The position numbers and the translations under genes are program-made. The notes under the pieces are model-generated. The model made no database searches. It had not been told where the DNA came from and saw nothing but the letters and a program-made list of their open reading frames with translations. Shown one piece after another: positions 25,377-34,525 of a stretch of DNA of 34,938 nt. Source of the DNA: CALLVY01 sp937899855 (GTDB taxonomy: Bacteria; Bacteroidota; Bacteroidia; Chitinophagales; Saprospiraceae); the NCBI GenBank assembly GCA_039820405.1, contig JBCBQC010000068.1:1-34938 (forward strand), given 5' to 3'. The stretch's first letter is position 1. Each line of letters opens with the position of its first letter.

Positions 25377-25970
25377 ATGCCAGTAAAAATTAGGCTACAA
25401 AGACGAGGTCGTAAGCAAAGACCTTTTTACCACATCGTAATTGCCGACGCTCGGGCCCCCCGTGACGGCCGGTTCATCGAAAAAATTGGTACTTATAATC
25501 CCATGACGAAGCCCGCCACGATCGATCTGGATCGCGACCGCGCTTTTGAGTGGTTGATGAAGGGTGCCCAACCCACCGACACGGCACGTGCCATTTTGCG
25601 CTTCCAGGGCGTATTGTACCGCAAGCACCTCATGCGTGGGGTCAAGAAAGGCGCCCTCACCCAGGAGCAGGCCGACGAGAAATACCAAAAGTGGATCGAA
25701 GAGAAGGAGGCCAAGGTCAGCGCCCGTCGGGAGGCTACGGCTGAAGAAGTACGGCAGTTCCACGCTGCGGTTTCGGGTACCGCCCAACCCATGGCCAAGC
25801 CCGCTGAGGAGGAAGTTGAGCACGCCCCCGCCGCGGAAGACCAGCGTACTTTTGCCGAGAGTGTCGAGCAGACTACGGTAGAATCGGTAACCGAAGCGGA
25901 AGCCCCCGCAGCCGAAGCTGCACCGGAGGCGGAAGCCCCTGCGGCTGAGGAGGAGAAGAAAGAGGAATAA
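25377..25970 (+). CDS. rpsP: 30S ribosomal protein S16 with acidic C-terminal tail
   Basis: A 197-aa S16. The first 85 residues are the standard protein that helps assemble the 30S body: MPVKIRLQRRGRKQRPFYHIV, then ADARAPRDGRFIEKIGTYNP and TDTARAILRFQGVLYRKHLM. The family is usually 80-90 residues. Here a helical charged segment (about 90-125, with WIEEKEAKVSARRE) is followed by an Ala/Glu-rich tail (about 135-197, ending EEEKKEE). Such tails occur in S16 of other Bacteroidota, so it is probably real. I use ATG at 25377 because MPVKIRL is the conserved start; the frame opens 8 codons earlier. It is followed by a hairpin and appears monocistronic here. Confidence 0.95.
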   Translation: MPVKIRLQRRGRKQRPFYHIVIADARAPRDGRFIEKIGTYNPMTKPATIDLDRDRAFEWLMKGAQPTDTARAILRFQGVLYRKHLMRGVKKGALTQEQADEKYQKWIEEKEAKVSARREATAEEVRQFHAAVSGTAQPMAKPAEEEVEHAPAAEDQRTFAESVEQTTVESVTEAEAPAAEAAPEAEAPAAEEEKKEE

Positions 25971-26032
25971 AGAATTTTTATTATCTTTGATACGTCGAGC
26001 GTGGAAGAGGATTCCCCGCAAATCGACGAATT

Positions 26033-26066
26033 AAACCTAGTAGGGCTTAATTGCCTTACTAGGTTT
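26033..26066 (+). terminator. Probable rpsP terminator hairpin
   Basis: A 14-bp stem (26033-26046 with 26053-26066, one G-U wobble) and 6-base loop lie 62 bases after the rpsP stop codon. The following tract is TTTACCTTTAAAAA, only moderately T-rich. Confidence 0.65.
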
Positions 26067-26130
26067 ACCTTTAAAAAGGCGCCAATTGGAGCGCCATATC
26101 ATTTCAAAACCCACTGAATATCAATGTAAT

Positions 26131-27522
26131 ATGAAACCACTAGCCGAGGACTACAAAAATAAACTCGACGAAATAGCGGAGGCTTTACAAAATGCCGAAG
26201 AATACCAGCAATACCTGGAGGAAGAGGAAGAAGAACACTACCTGGCCCTCCGCGAAAAACTGGAACCCCAAATCGCCTCGGTCTACGACCGAGTGGCCGA
26301 ACACCATCCCCTCCAATTGGTAGCCCTTGAGCAGTACCTATTACAAGAAAAATTCGAAGGCTTGTTTCTCCCCAAAATCCTGGGTTTTGCCGTACTGCGG
26401 GGCGAGATCAATGAGCACTACAAGTACATCCGGCCGCAAATCCACTTTCAGCAAATCCTGTCGGCCATCTGCCAGTCCTCGAATTTCGATTTGATCAAAA
26501 AACGGATCGGTCAAACCATTCAAATGGGTTTTGCCCTGAGTAGCGACATCAAGATCACCAGTCTGATCAACACCTTTGAAAACAAAAAGATCCGCTACTT
26601 CCTCCAGGCGCAAAAACTACCCCGCTACCGCGATCCCCGCGAGCGGGCGACGGGTTACGTACGCTACAAGAACCAATTCCGCAAGGAAAACTTCCTGAGT
26701 GCTGATTTTCCGACCAATGCCACTGAGTTGAAGCTCTTGTTTTCCTCGCTCAAGCACTTTTTGCTCTACCGCATCCAACGCCAGTACGACAACAGCAACA
26801 TCCTCCCCGAGATTCGCAACTTTCTGGCCAACGACGCCCTGAAAAATACCCCCGAGTATTTGCACATCTTGGGACTATACACCCACTTTTTTGAAGTCAC
26901 CGGCGAAGACCAGAAAACGCTCAAGCAACAGTTTAACGAGATGCGGCGCTCCTTTGCCGATTTTGAAGAAGTATGGTGGCAATACGTGCTGGGCGTAGAG
27001 GACTACGGCGTGACGATCGACGGGACGGCTGACGATCGCGTCTTTCAGGTCCTCGATCTCGATATCGACGACAACCTCACCGCCTACTACCGCCTGATGA
27101 ACGTTATCCATACCCAGGGCTACACCCACGCCGACAGTGTGGAGGCCATGCGGAATTTTTACGGCAACTATCCCGGCCTGTCGGACATCAACGAGGCCGC
27201 CCGTCGGACGATCCTGCGCTACATCGGCAATTTCCTGGGCAACATCAGCGTGGAGGACTATTCCGAGTACTTCGAACTGTCCAAGATCTTCCCCATCTAC
27301 ACCGACCTGTTTGGCAATCAACAGTTCAACCAGAGCCTCAAGGCCATCTGCCTGCGCTACATCAAGCGCTTGCTCAAGCGTTTTACCGACAAGCGGGGTA
27401 AGGACTACCAGGACATCAAGAAATTTGTCAATACCAGTTTCATTGACTTGGGTTTTATGAAACCCAAAGAGCTGGTTGAGATGTTTAAAACGAAGAGAAA
27501 AAAGAAAAGCACCACGGCCTAG
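26131..27522 (+). CDS. Uncharacterised 463-aa helical protein
   Basis: I do not recognise a family. The 463-aa protein has no signal peptide or membrane segment and looks almost entirely alpha-helical. It has a charged Glu-rich coiled-coil-like start (residues 15-50, with QQYLEEEEEEHY), many aromatic residues, and a very basic end (MFKTKRKKKS). No catalytic motif stands out. A cytoplasmic scaffold or nucleic-acid-associated role would fit the charge pattern but this is a guess. I chose ATG at 26131 (MKPLAEDYKNKL) over 26086, which lies close to the upstream terminator. It stands between the rpsP terminator and its own strong terminator, so it is its own transcription unit. Confidence 0.75.
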   Translation: MKPLAEDYKNKLDEIAEALQNAEEYQQYLEEEEEEHYLALREKLEPQIASVYDRVAEHHPLQLVALEQYLLQEKFEGLFLPKILGFAVLRGEINEHYKYIRPQIHFQQILSAICQSSNFDLIKKRIGQTIQMGFALSSDIKITSLINTFENKKIRYFLQAQKLPRYRDPRERATGYVRYKNQFRKENFLSADFPTNATELKLLFSSLKHFLLYRIQRQYDNSNILPEIRNFLANDALKNTPEYLHILGLYTHFFEVTGEDQKTLKQQFNEMRRSFADFEEVWWQYVLGVEDYGVTIDGTADDRVFQVLDLDIDDNLTAYYRLMNVIHTQGYTHADSVEAMRNFYGNYPGLSDINEAARRTILRYIGNFLGNISVEDYSEYFELSKIFPIYTDLFGNQQFNQSLKAICLRYIKRLLKRFTDKRGKDYQDIKKFVNTSFIDLGFMKPKELVEMFKTKRKKKSTTA

Positions 27523-27567
27523 GGCTTTGCTCCGGGGCTTTGATGCCTTTCACGACTAGATAAAACC

Positions 27568-27616
27568 AAAGGAATCTCGGCGGAGTGACCCTACAGCCCT
27601 CCGCCCGGATTCCTTT
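27568..27616 (+). terminator. Rho-independent terminator of the 463-aa protein gene
   Basis: An 18-bp stem (27568-27585 with 27599-27616, two internal mismatches) with a 13-base loop is followed by a T-rich tract. It begins 45 bases after the stop codon. A minus-7-like TATTTTTG (27619-27626) for the next gene begins in its T-tail. Confidence 0.82.
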
Positions 27617-27618
27617 CT

Positions 27619-27626
27619 TATTTTTG
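27619..27626 (+). promoter_or_regulatory. Possible otsAB minus-7 element
   Basis: TATTTTTG matches TAnnTTTG 30 bases upstream of the ATG. No minus-33 TTTG is present; that position falls inside the preceding terminator hairpin. Confidence 0.3.
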
Positions 27627-27656
27627 ATGCTAATTGCTCATTCGAAACACCGTACT

Positions 27657-29855
27657 ATGTCCCGACTGGTCATTATATCCAACCGATTGCCCATCACCAT
27701 CGACAACAAGGAGGGGGAACTGATTTACCACCCCAGCGCCGGAGGTCTCGCCACGGGGCTCAATTCTTTGGATCAGAGCCAGCAAAAGGTATGGATTGGT
27801 TGGCCGGGGCGGGCCATCAAAAAGCGACAGATGGACGAGGTCACCCAGGAATTGGCCAAAAAGGACCTGATTCCGGTGTTTTTGAGCAGTAAAGAGATCG
27901 AACGTTACTACGAAGGGTTTAGCAACAAGTCGATCTGGCCCCACTTCCACTATTTTACGCAGTACACGATTTACGACTCGGAATACTGGAAGGCCTACCA
28001 AAAGGTCAACCAAAAGTTTGCCGACATCGTGATCCAGGAATTGCGCCCGGACGATCGGGTATGGGTCCACGATTACCAGTTGATGCTTCTGCCCCACCTG
28101 ATCCGGCAGGTATTTCCCGATATTTCGATCGGTTTTTTCCTCCACATTCCCTTTCCCTCTTACGAAATTTTTCGAATCCTCCCCTGGCGGGCAGAATTGC
28201 TCACCGGCGTCCTGGGAGCTGACCAGATCGGCTTTCACACCTACGACTACATGCGCCACTTCCTGAGTGCGGCCTACCGGATCACGGGTTTTGAACACCA
28301 CTTTGGCAAGCTCACCGTGGGGCACCGACTGGTCAACGTCGACGTTTTCCCGATGGGCATCGATTACGATAAGTACGCCTATCCCGAACGGTTGGTGGGG
28401 GGGGATTCGATCCGCAAGCGCATCGATCGCTTCAAGTCCAAAAGTCGGCAACTCATCATTTCGATCGACCGCCTCGACTACACCAAGGGCATTCCCCAGC
28501 GGATTCGCGCCTTTGAGAAATTCATTGCCCAAAACCCACAGTACCACGGCAAGGTGACGCTGATGCTGATCGTGGTTCCCTCGCGCTCCAACGTCGAGCA
28601 GTACCGCGAGCTCAAGGATGAAATCGACACCCTAGTGGGCCGGATCGATGGGGAGTACCGCACCTTTGGCTGGTCGCCCATCCAGTACTTTTTCCGCTCC
28701 TTCCCCTTTGCCGACCTCTGCGCGCTCTACAAAGCCGCCGAAATCGCCATGATTACCCCGCTCCGCGATGGAATGAACTTGGTGGCCAAGGAGTTTGTGG
28801 CGAGCAAGGAGGAAAGCCAGCGGGGTGTACTCATCCTGAGTGAGATGGCCGGAGCGGCCAACGAACTGACCGACGCCCTCATCATCAACCCCCAGGATAT
28901 CGACGACATCGTCGGAGCCCTGCACCAAGCCCTAGAGATGCCCGCCCAAGAGCAAGCCGAACGGCTGCGGAAGATGCAAAAGAGCATCAAAAAATACAAC
29001 GTCAAGCGGTGGGCCGAGAATTTTATCAATCAACAAATTGAGATGGAAGCCAATAAACAAAGTAGACAAACCAATTTGCTCCAACCCCAAACGACGCAGG
29101 CCCTCGTTCGGGCTTACCAAACCGCCGAAAGACGCCTCATCCTGCTGGATTACGACGGCACGCTGGTCCGCTTCCACCCCGATCCCCAGGAAGCCCGCCC
29201 CGATGAGGCCCTGATCGATATCCTCCACCGCCTGCGCGCCGACGCGCGCAACAAACTGGTCTTTATCAGCGGTCGCGACAAGCAGACGATGAACCAGTGG
29301 TTGGGGGCACTCGAATCCGAGATGGCGGCCGAGCACGGCGTGTGGAGCAACTACGGCCAGGGCTGGCAAACCGACGCCAGTCTGAACAGCAACTGGAAGG
29401 GAGATATCCGACCGGTACTGGAGAGTATGGTCGAACGGACGCCCGGCTCCTTTATTGAAGAAAAAGAGTACTCCATCGTTTGGCATTACCGCAACATCGA
29501 CAAGGCGCTGGGGGAAAAGCGGATTCGCGAATTCCGAGATACCCTACTCTACCTGACTGCCAATTTGGACCTTCAGGTCCTGGAGGGCAATAAGGTGGTG
29601 GAAATCAAAAATGCGGGGGTCAATAAGGGCAAGGCGGCCCTGCACTGGATCAACGAAAGCGACTGGGATTTTATCCTGGCCATCGGCGACGACAATACCG
29701 ATGAGGACACCTTCAAGGTGCTCCCCAGCCATGCCTACAGCATCAAAGTAGGATTGGGGCAGACGGCGGCGCGCTATAATTTGCTCGGTGTGGAGAAAGT
29801 TCGGGAGCTCTTGAGCCACTTGGGGCAGTCGTCGACAAAAATCGAAATTTTGTAG
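27657..29855 (+). CDS. otsAB: Bifunctional trehalose-6-phosphate synthase/phosphatase
   Basis: A 732-aa fusion that makes trehalose from UDP-glucose and glucose-6-phosphate in two steps. Residues 1-470 are a GT20 glycosyltransferase with SNRLPI at the start, GGLATGL, VWVHDYQLMLLP, the HIPFPS motif and the nucleotide-binding RLDYTKGIP. Residues about 490-732 are a HAD-type phosphatase with the nucleophile motif DYDGT (498-502), the SGRD motif and the late GDDNTDEDTF acidic motif. Trehalose serves as an osmoprotectant and stress sugar. The fusion order is as in other Bacteroidota and in eukaryotes. The start ATG at 27657 (MSRLVIISNRLP) fits the family; the frame continues upstream into the terminator and is not used. 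Confidence 0.96.
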   Translation: MSRLVIISNRLPITIDNKEGELIYHPSAGGLATGLNSLDQSQQKVWIGWPGRAIKKRQMDEVTQELAKKDLIPVFLSSKEIERYYEGFSNKSIWPHFHYFTQYTIYDSEYWKAYQKVNQKFADIVIQELRPDDRVWVHDYQLMLLPHLIRQVFPDISIGFFLHIPFPSYEIFRILPWRAELLTGVLGADQIGFHTYDYMRHFLSAAYRITGFEHHFGKLTVGHRLVNVDVFPMGIDYDKYAYPERLVGGDSIRKRIDRFKSKSRQLIISIDRLDYTKGIPQRIRAFEKFIAQNPQYHGKVTLMLIVVPSRSNVEQYRELKDEIDTLVGRIDGEYRTFGWSPIQYFFRSFPFADLCALYKAAEIAMITPLRDGMNLVAKEFVASKEESQRGVLILSEMAGAANELTDALIINPQDIDDIVGALHQALEMPAQEQAERLRKMQKSIKKYNVKRWAENFINQQIEMEANKQSRQTNLLQPQTTQALVRAYQTAERRLILLDYDGTLVRFHPDPQEARPDEALIDILHRLRADARNKLVFISGRDKQTMNQWLGALESEMAAEHGVWSNYGQGWQTDASLNSNWKGDIRPVLESMVERTPGSFIEEKEYSIVWHYRNIDKALGEKRIREFRDTLLYLTANLDLQVLEGNKVVEIKNAGVNKGKAALHWINESDWDFILAIGDDNTDEDTFKVLPSHAYSIKVGLGQTAARYNLLGVEKVRELLSHLGQSSTKIEIL

Positions 29856-29921
29856 ATCAAGCCTTGCAACACGCTGCGCACAGACTAACTTATACAAAAT
29901 CCGCCGAAAACCTTGTTAGCA

Positions 29922-29954
29922 GGACTTTAGTATCAAGACCTGATCCTAAAGTCC
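29922..29954 (+). terminator. Hairpin after otsAB, possible terminator
   Basis: A 9-bp perfect stem, GGACTTTAG (29922-29930) with CTAAAGTCC (29946-29954), has a 15-base loop. It lies 66 bases after the otsAB stop and 26 bases before the next ATG. No T-run follows, so it may be a leader structure of the downstream gene instead. Confidence 0.45.
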
Positions 29955-29980
29955 GATTCGGTTCAAACGCAGCAACTTTT

Positions 29981-30751
29981 ATGATCAGCGATTTCATCAG
30001 TGGGCTTCGTGCCTACTCTCGCGCATTGTCCCTCATTGGCCAACTCCGACTCTGGAATTACCTAGCGATTCCCGCTTTGCTTGGTTTGTTGCTGGCCTTT
30101 GGCACCGGGGGCCTAGCCTGGGAATATTCCACCCAACTGGGCGACTGGTTCCTCTCTTTTACTCCCGACTGGGGAGGAAGCTTTTTGGAGGGCCTGAGTC
30201 AGGTCCTGAGCGCGGTCCTGATCCTCGTACTGGGCATCATGCTGTTCAAGCACCTCCTGCTGGTCGTCGTCTCGCCCTTTATGAGTCCCCTTTCCGAACG
30301 CGTGGAGCGGTACCTGAAGGGCGACACGACGCCGCCGCCTCCTTTTTCGCCGAGTCGCTTCGCCGGGGATTTGATCCGGGGCCTACGCATTGCCCTGCGC
30401 AATGTCTTTTGGGAATTGCTATTCAGCCTGCCCTTTTTTCTGCTCAGTTTGCTACCCGGTATCGGCCTGCTCGGTGCGGTCGGACTCTTTTTGGTACAAG
30501 CCTACTACGCGGGATTCGGCAGTATCGACTATACGCTCGAACGTCATTTTCGGGTGCGCGACAGCGTGCGCTTCGTCCGCCAAAACCGGGGCCTGGCCCT
30601 GGGCAACGGCAGCGTTTTTGTGCTCCTGCTCTCCACCGGAATTGGCATTTTAATCGCCCCTCCTCTGGCCACCATTGCGGCCACCATCGAAACCATTGAA
30701 CGACTTCCGCAAAAACCAGTCCCCGAAACTTCAGCATTTGAATATATCTAA
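29981..30751 (+). CDS. EI24/CysZ-like membrane protein
   Basis: A 256-aa inner-membrane protein with about four long hydrophobic segments (near residues 22-45, 70-95, 140-180, 210-235). The N-terminal FISGLRAYSRALSLI and the later YAGFGSIDYTLERH, then VRFVRQNRGLALG, match the EI24 domain family, which includes the sulfate channel CysZ. Whether it transports sulfate is not clear, since no cysteine-biosynthesis gene is nearby. The start ATG at 29981 is chosen because the membrane protein begins there; the upstream frame is open to 29864 but lacks family character. It lies 26 bases upstream of the next gene. Confidence 0.8.
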   Translation: MISDFISGLRAYSRALSLIGQLRLWNYLAIPALLGLLLAFGTGGLAWEYSTQLGDWFLSFTPDWGGSFLEGLSQVLSAVLILVLGIMLFKHLLLVVVSPFMSPLSERVERYLKGDTTPPPPFSPSRFAGDLIRGLRIALRNVFWELLFSLPFFLLSLLPGIGLLGAVGLFLVQAYYAGFGSIDYTLERHFRVRDSVRFVRQNRGLALGNGSVFVLLLSTGIGILIAPPLATIAATIETIERLPQKPVPETSAFEYI

Positions 30752-30777
30752 TCTACCCTTTAACCAACAAAAAAGAT

Positions 30778-33165
30778 ATGAAATCATTTTCTACTCTCCT
30801 CTTTTCGCTTTTTCTCATTGGTACATTGAACGCACAGCTCAATATGAGCCTCTTAGCCAATTACACTTATTCCCAAGAAAGCAGTGACATTTGGGGCTAC
30901 CGACACGAACCGACCGGCGTCGAATACGCCATCGTAGGCCTCAACGAGGGCACCTCGATCGTGAGCCTGGAAAACCCCACTAGTCCTGCCGAAATCGCCT
31001 ACTTCCCAGGAACGACCTCGATCTGGCGCGACATCAAAACCTGGCGTACCTACGCCTACGTCGTCAACGATGACGGTGGGGGCATGGACATCATCGACTT
31101 TAGCCCCCTCCCGGGTGATTCCCCCGTGAAGATTACCCTTACCCAGATCGCAGGACTGGGTACCTTGAGCAATTGTCACAACATCTACATCGACGAAAAC
31201 GGCTTTGCCTATCTTTCGGGATCCAACCTGAACAATGGTGGCGTCGTCATCCTCGATCTCAACGGCGATCCCCTGGCCCCCACCCTGGCGGGAATAGGAC
31301 CCGCCCGTTATTCCCACGACTCCTACGCCCGCGACAACGTGCTGTACTCCTCCGACATCAACGACGGCATACTGAGTATCCTCGACGTATCGGACAAAGC
31401 CAATGTCGCCGTCCTGGCCACCCGCAATACCCCCGCGCGTTTTACGCACAACGCCTGGCTCTCGGACGATGGCAATACCATTTACACCACCGAAGAAATC
31501 GCCAACGCTCCCGTCACATCTTACGACATTTCCAACCTCGATAACATCCGCGAGCTGGACCAATACCGTCCCTACGCCACCCTCGATGAGGGCGTCATCC
31601 CCCACAACGTTCACGTACTGGGCGATTGGTTGATCATTTCCTACTACACCGACGGCTGTATTATCGTCGATGCTTCGCGCCCCGACAATATGGTCGAAGT
31701 GGGCAATTTTGACACCTACGCCCCCAATAATGCCGGCCTCTTCGGAGCCTGGGGTGCCTACCCCTTCCTGCCCTCGGGACTGATCCTCGTATCGGACATC
31801 AATACGGGGCTCTACGTTTTCGAACCCGACTACATCAAAGCCGCCTATCTGGAAGGTACTGTCCGCACCAGCTTGACCGGCAACGGTTTGGCGGGGGCGA
31901 CCCTACGGATTTTGGACACGGACGTCGCCGCCGAGTCCGTTTTTTCGGGTATCCTGAAAACGGGCTACCCCATCGCGGGAACCTACACGGCGGAGGTGAG
32001 CCATCCGACCCACCAACCGACCACCATCGAGATAGAGCTGGTCAACGGCCAGGTAACCCCCTTTGACGTGACGCTCGAAGTGCGGGAGGCCTACACGGTC
32101 AATGGTACGGTGCGGGATGCCGACTCGGGAGAAACCATCCAGGGAGCGGTCGTCCGAATGGAGAACCAAGAAACGGGAGAGGGTTTTGAGACCCTTTCGA
32201 ATCCCGATGGCACCTACACTTTTACCAATGTTTTCCAGGGAGAATACGAACTGATTTACGGCCGTTGGGGCTACCAAACGGCTTTCGCCGATCAGATGGT
32301 CGACGCCGCCGTTACCCAAACCCTCGACTTGGAGCCGGGCCTACAGGATAACTTTTCGCTGGGTCTGGGCTGGCAGGTATCGGGGGGAGCCACGCGCGGT
32401 CGCTTTGAGCGCGGCGAACCCATCCAGGTAGTAGCGCCGGGAGGTTACCCCATCATCTTCCCCGATCAAGACTTTGGCGATGATGACCTGGGCAACGCCT
32501 GTTACGTAACCGCCAACACCAGCGATCTCAATACCACCCTGCTGGCCAATGGCACCACCATCATCACCTCCCCCCGTTTTGACCTGAGCCGCTACGGCGA
32601 GCCCGAAATGGCCATCGTCACCTGGTACTTTACCGCCAATGCCGTTACGTACCAACCCACTGATGATGCCCTCGAAATCTCGATCGACAATGGGGATACC
32701 ACCGTGGTCTTAAAATCCATTTTGTACTCGGGGGCCAATCTTCCCTTTTGGGAGCCCCACCTCTTCCGCCTCAAGGATTTTATCGAGCTGACCGATGATA
32801 TGCGCGTTAGCGTAACCGCCACCAGTATCTCGACGCTCAATTTTACCGAGGCCGGCGTCGACTTTTTTGAACTGATCGACCTCGATCCACCCACCAGCAC
32901 GCAGGATCCCGTACTGCCCCAAAGCACCTTACGTGCTTTCCCCAATCCGAGTACAACGGGTTTCCAAGTTTATTACGAACTACCGGGAAGTGTCGACAAT
33001 GGCCAACTGGTGGTTTACAACATTCTGGGGCGCGAAGTGGCGCGCTACGAGCTGGATGCCGATCGGGGACAGGTCGCCTTTGCGGCGGAGACCAAGGGCA
33101 TCTATTTGGCTCAAATCCAGGTGGATGGCAAGGTAACGCGGACGATCAAACTAATGGGACGCTAG
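30778..33165 (+). CDS. Choice-of-anchor B T9SS-exported protein
   Basis: A 795-aa secreted protein. It has a signal peptide (1-19, ending LNAQ), then a beta-propeller with LVIVD-like blades (about 25-350; typical phrases SIVSLENPTSPAEIAYFPG, SHDSYARDNVLYSSDIND, TEEIANAPVTSYDISN), which matches the choice-of-anchor B family. Two carboxypeptidase-regulatory-like domains follow (about 358-520, with GATLRILDTD and GAVVRMENQETGEGFET). A beta-sandwich domain (525-710) begins with GLGWQVSGGATRG, a style seen in choice-of-anchor J proteins. The end is a T9SS type A sorting domain (FPNPSTTGFQVYY then KGIYLAQIQVDGK). Role unknown; probably a cell-surface binding protein. A strong terminator follows. 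Confidence 0.9.
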   Translation: MKSFSTLLFSLFLIGTLNAQLNMSLLANYTYSQESSDIWGYRHEPTGVEYAIVGLNEGTSIVSLENPTSPAEIAYFPGTTSIWRDIKTWRTYAYVVNDDGGGMDIIDFSPLPGDSPVKITLTQIAGLGTLSNCHNIYIDENGFAYLSGSNLNNGGVVILDLNGDPLAPTLAGIGPARYSHDSYARDNVLYSSDINDGILSILDVSDKANVAVLATRNTPARFTHNAWLSDDGNTIYTTEEIANAPVTSYDISNLDNIRELDQYRPYATLDEGVIPHNVHVLGDWLIISYYTDGCIIVDASRPDNMVEVGNFDTYAPNNAGLFGAWGAYPFLPSGLILVSDINTGLYVFEPDYIKAAYLEGTVRTSLTGNGLAGATLRILDTDVAAESVFSGILKTGYPIAGTYTAEVSHPTHQPTTIEIELVNGQVTPFDVTLEVREAYTVNGTVRDADSGETIQGAVVRMENQETGEGFETLSNPDGTYTFTNVFQGEYELIYGRWGYQTAFADQMVDAAVTQTLDLEPGLQDNFSLGLGWQVSGGATRGRFERGEPIQVVAPGGYPIIFPDQDFGDDDLGNACYVTANTSDLNTTLLANGTTIITSPRFDLSRYGEPEMAIVTWYFTANAVTYQPTDDALEISIDNGDTTVVLKSILYSGANLPFWEPHLFRLKDFIELTDDMRVSVTATSISTLNFTEAGVDFFELIDLDPPTSTQDPVLPQSTLRAFPNPSTTGFQVYYELPGSVDNGQLVVYNILGREVARYELDADRGQVAFAAETKGIYLAQIQVDGKVTRTIKLMGR

Positions 33166-33191
33166 GGCAGCGATGCTCTTCTGAAGCCTGG

Positions 33192-33231
33192 TTCCGCAGT
33201 GCCCAAGGGTTGGGCACTGCGGAATTTTTTT
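33192..33231 (+). terminator. Strong Rho-independent terminator
   Basis: A perfect 14-bp stem (33192-33205 with 33211-33224) with a 5-base loop is followed by seven T residues. It lies 26 bases after the stop of the choice-of-anchor B gene. The convergent peptidase gene ends 5 bases beyond it and could use the same hairpin, though no T-run follows on that strand. Confidence 0.92.
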
Positions 33232-33235
33232 GGCT

Positions 33236-34336
33236 TTATTCTTCTTCCTTATACATTTCGATGACTTGCTCGCCGGTACTCTTGACGTAGCCCCGGTACA
33301 TTCCCGACGTATTGAAGGGCATGGCCACGTTGCCCCGGGCATCGACGCCGATGATTCCTCCGGCACCGCCTACCTTGACCAGCTTTTCGTTGATGACCCG
33401 GTCAGCAGCTTCGGACAGCGACAACTCCTTGTATTCCATCAGGGCCGACACGTCGTGAGCGACGGCGTAGCGGATGTAGTACTCGCCGTGCCCCGTACAG
33501 GAAAGCGCGCAGGTGGCATTGCTGGCGTAGGTTCCCGCCCCGATGATGGGCGAGTCGCCGATCCGGCCCCAGCGTTTGTTGGTCATCCCACCGGTGGAGG
33601 TACCGGCCGCCAGGTTGCCCTGTCGATCCAGCGCCACGGCGCCCACCGTCCCATATTTGCTATTGGCGGGGGCGGTATAACGGCTACCCGATTTGTTTTC
33701 CTCGTCGAGGATGCTCTGGAGGGTTTCCCAACGATCCTGTACAAAAAAGTAGCTGGGATCGACGGTTTCCACCCCGTTTTCGGTGGCAAAGGTCTCGGCG
33801 CCCTTGCGGGTGAGTAGGACGTGAGGAGATTTTTCCATGACGGCCCGGGCCGCGACGATTGGGTTTTTGAGGATGGTGACACCACCGACGGCACCGGCAT
33901 CCATGGTGGCACCGTCCATGATGGATGCATCCATTTCGTTGGTTCCATCGTGGGTGAAGACGGCGCCTTTCCCCGCGTTGAAGTGGAGGGAGTTTTCGAG
34001 GGGGATGATGGCGGCTTGTACGGCATCGATGCTGCTGCCACCGGCTTTGAGCACGGCCTCGCCAGCGTCCAGAGCGGCCTGGAGGGCCTGGCGGATGGAC
34101 TTCTCCCGCTCCGGCGACAGGACACCACGGCGAATACTGCCCGCCCCGCCGTGAATGACGAGTACGTAATCGGGGCGATCCCCCTGGTCTGCTGGCTGGG
34201 CCTCAGTCGTCTGCCCCGTATCTTCCGTGGCGGTAGGTGCGGCTTTTGCGGCGGTAGCCGGACCGGGTTCGGCATTGTTTTGGCAGGCGCTTAGGGCCAG
34301 GCAACAACAAAAAAATAAGGGTATCCATTTTTTCAT
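33236..34336 (-). CDS. Isoaspartyl peptidase/L-asparaginase lipoprotein
   Basis: A 366-aa Ntn-hydrolase of the plant-type asparaginase family. The precursor cleaves itself before the nucleophile Thr230 in KYGTVGAVALD; GTSTGGMTNKRWGRIGDSP follows, the substrate-binding segment. The N-terminal VIHGGAGSI and GGSSIDAVQAAI motifs are typical of the alpha subunit. It hydrolyses isoaspartyl dipeptides and/or asparagine. Here it carries a signal peptide with a lipobox (Cys18, LSAC) and a Thr/Ala-rich linker, so it acts outside the cytoplasm on a membrane. The start ATG at 34336 gives the proper lipoprotein signal; the frame stays open to 34501 but those residues are not signal-like. It is convergent with the choice-of-anchor B gene and divergent from proC. 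Confidence 0.93.
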   Translation of the reverse strand: MKKWIPLFFCCCLALSACQNNAEPGPATAAKAAPTATEDTGQTTEAQPADQGDRPDYVLVIHGGAGSIRRGVLSPEREKSIRQALQAALDAGEAVLKAGGSSIDAVQAAIIPLENSLHFNAGKGAVFTHDGTNEMDASIMDGATMDAGAVGGVTILKNPIVAARAVMEKSPHVLLTRKGAETFATENGVETVDPSYFFVQDRWETLQSILDEENKSGSRYTAPANSKYGTVGAVALDRQGNLAAGTSTGGMTNKRWGRIGDSPIIGAGTYASNATCALSCTGHGEYYIRYAVAHDVSALMEYKELSLSEAADRVINEKLVKVGGAGGIIGVDARGNVAMPFNTSGMYRGYVKSTGEQVIEMYKEEE

Positions 34337-34525
34337 ATTCACAATCATTTGGTGCGGGCTTGAAATTAACATTATTCCGCTTTTTTTTGTAATCTTGGAC
34401 CCACAAGCCTGGAAGTCGTTCCAAAATGTTTTCGCCATCGCGGAGAAGGCATTCCGGGATTGCTCCGAGCATTTCGCCCAGCACCTCGTAAGCCATATCA
34501 TCCACCAGCCAACAATTACCAGCGC

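Noticed and set aside
34337..34505. Open frames on both strands between the peptidase gene and proC
   Set aside because: Short segments look somewhat protein-like in two different frames, but none has a plausible full-length gene or start; probably upstream DNA of two divergent genes.
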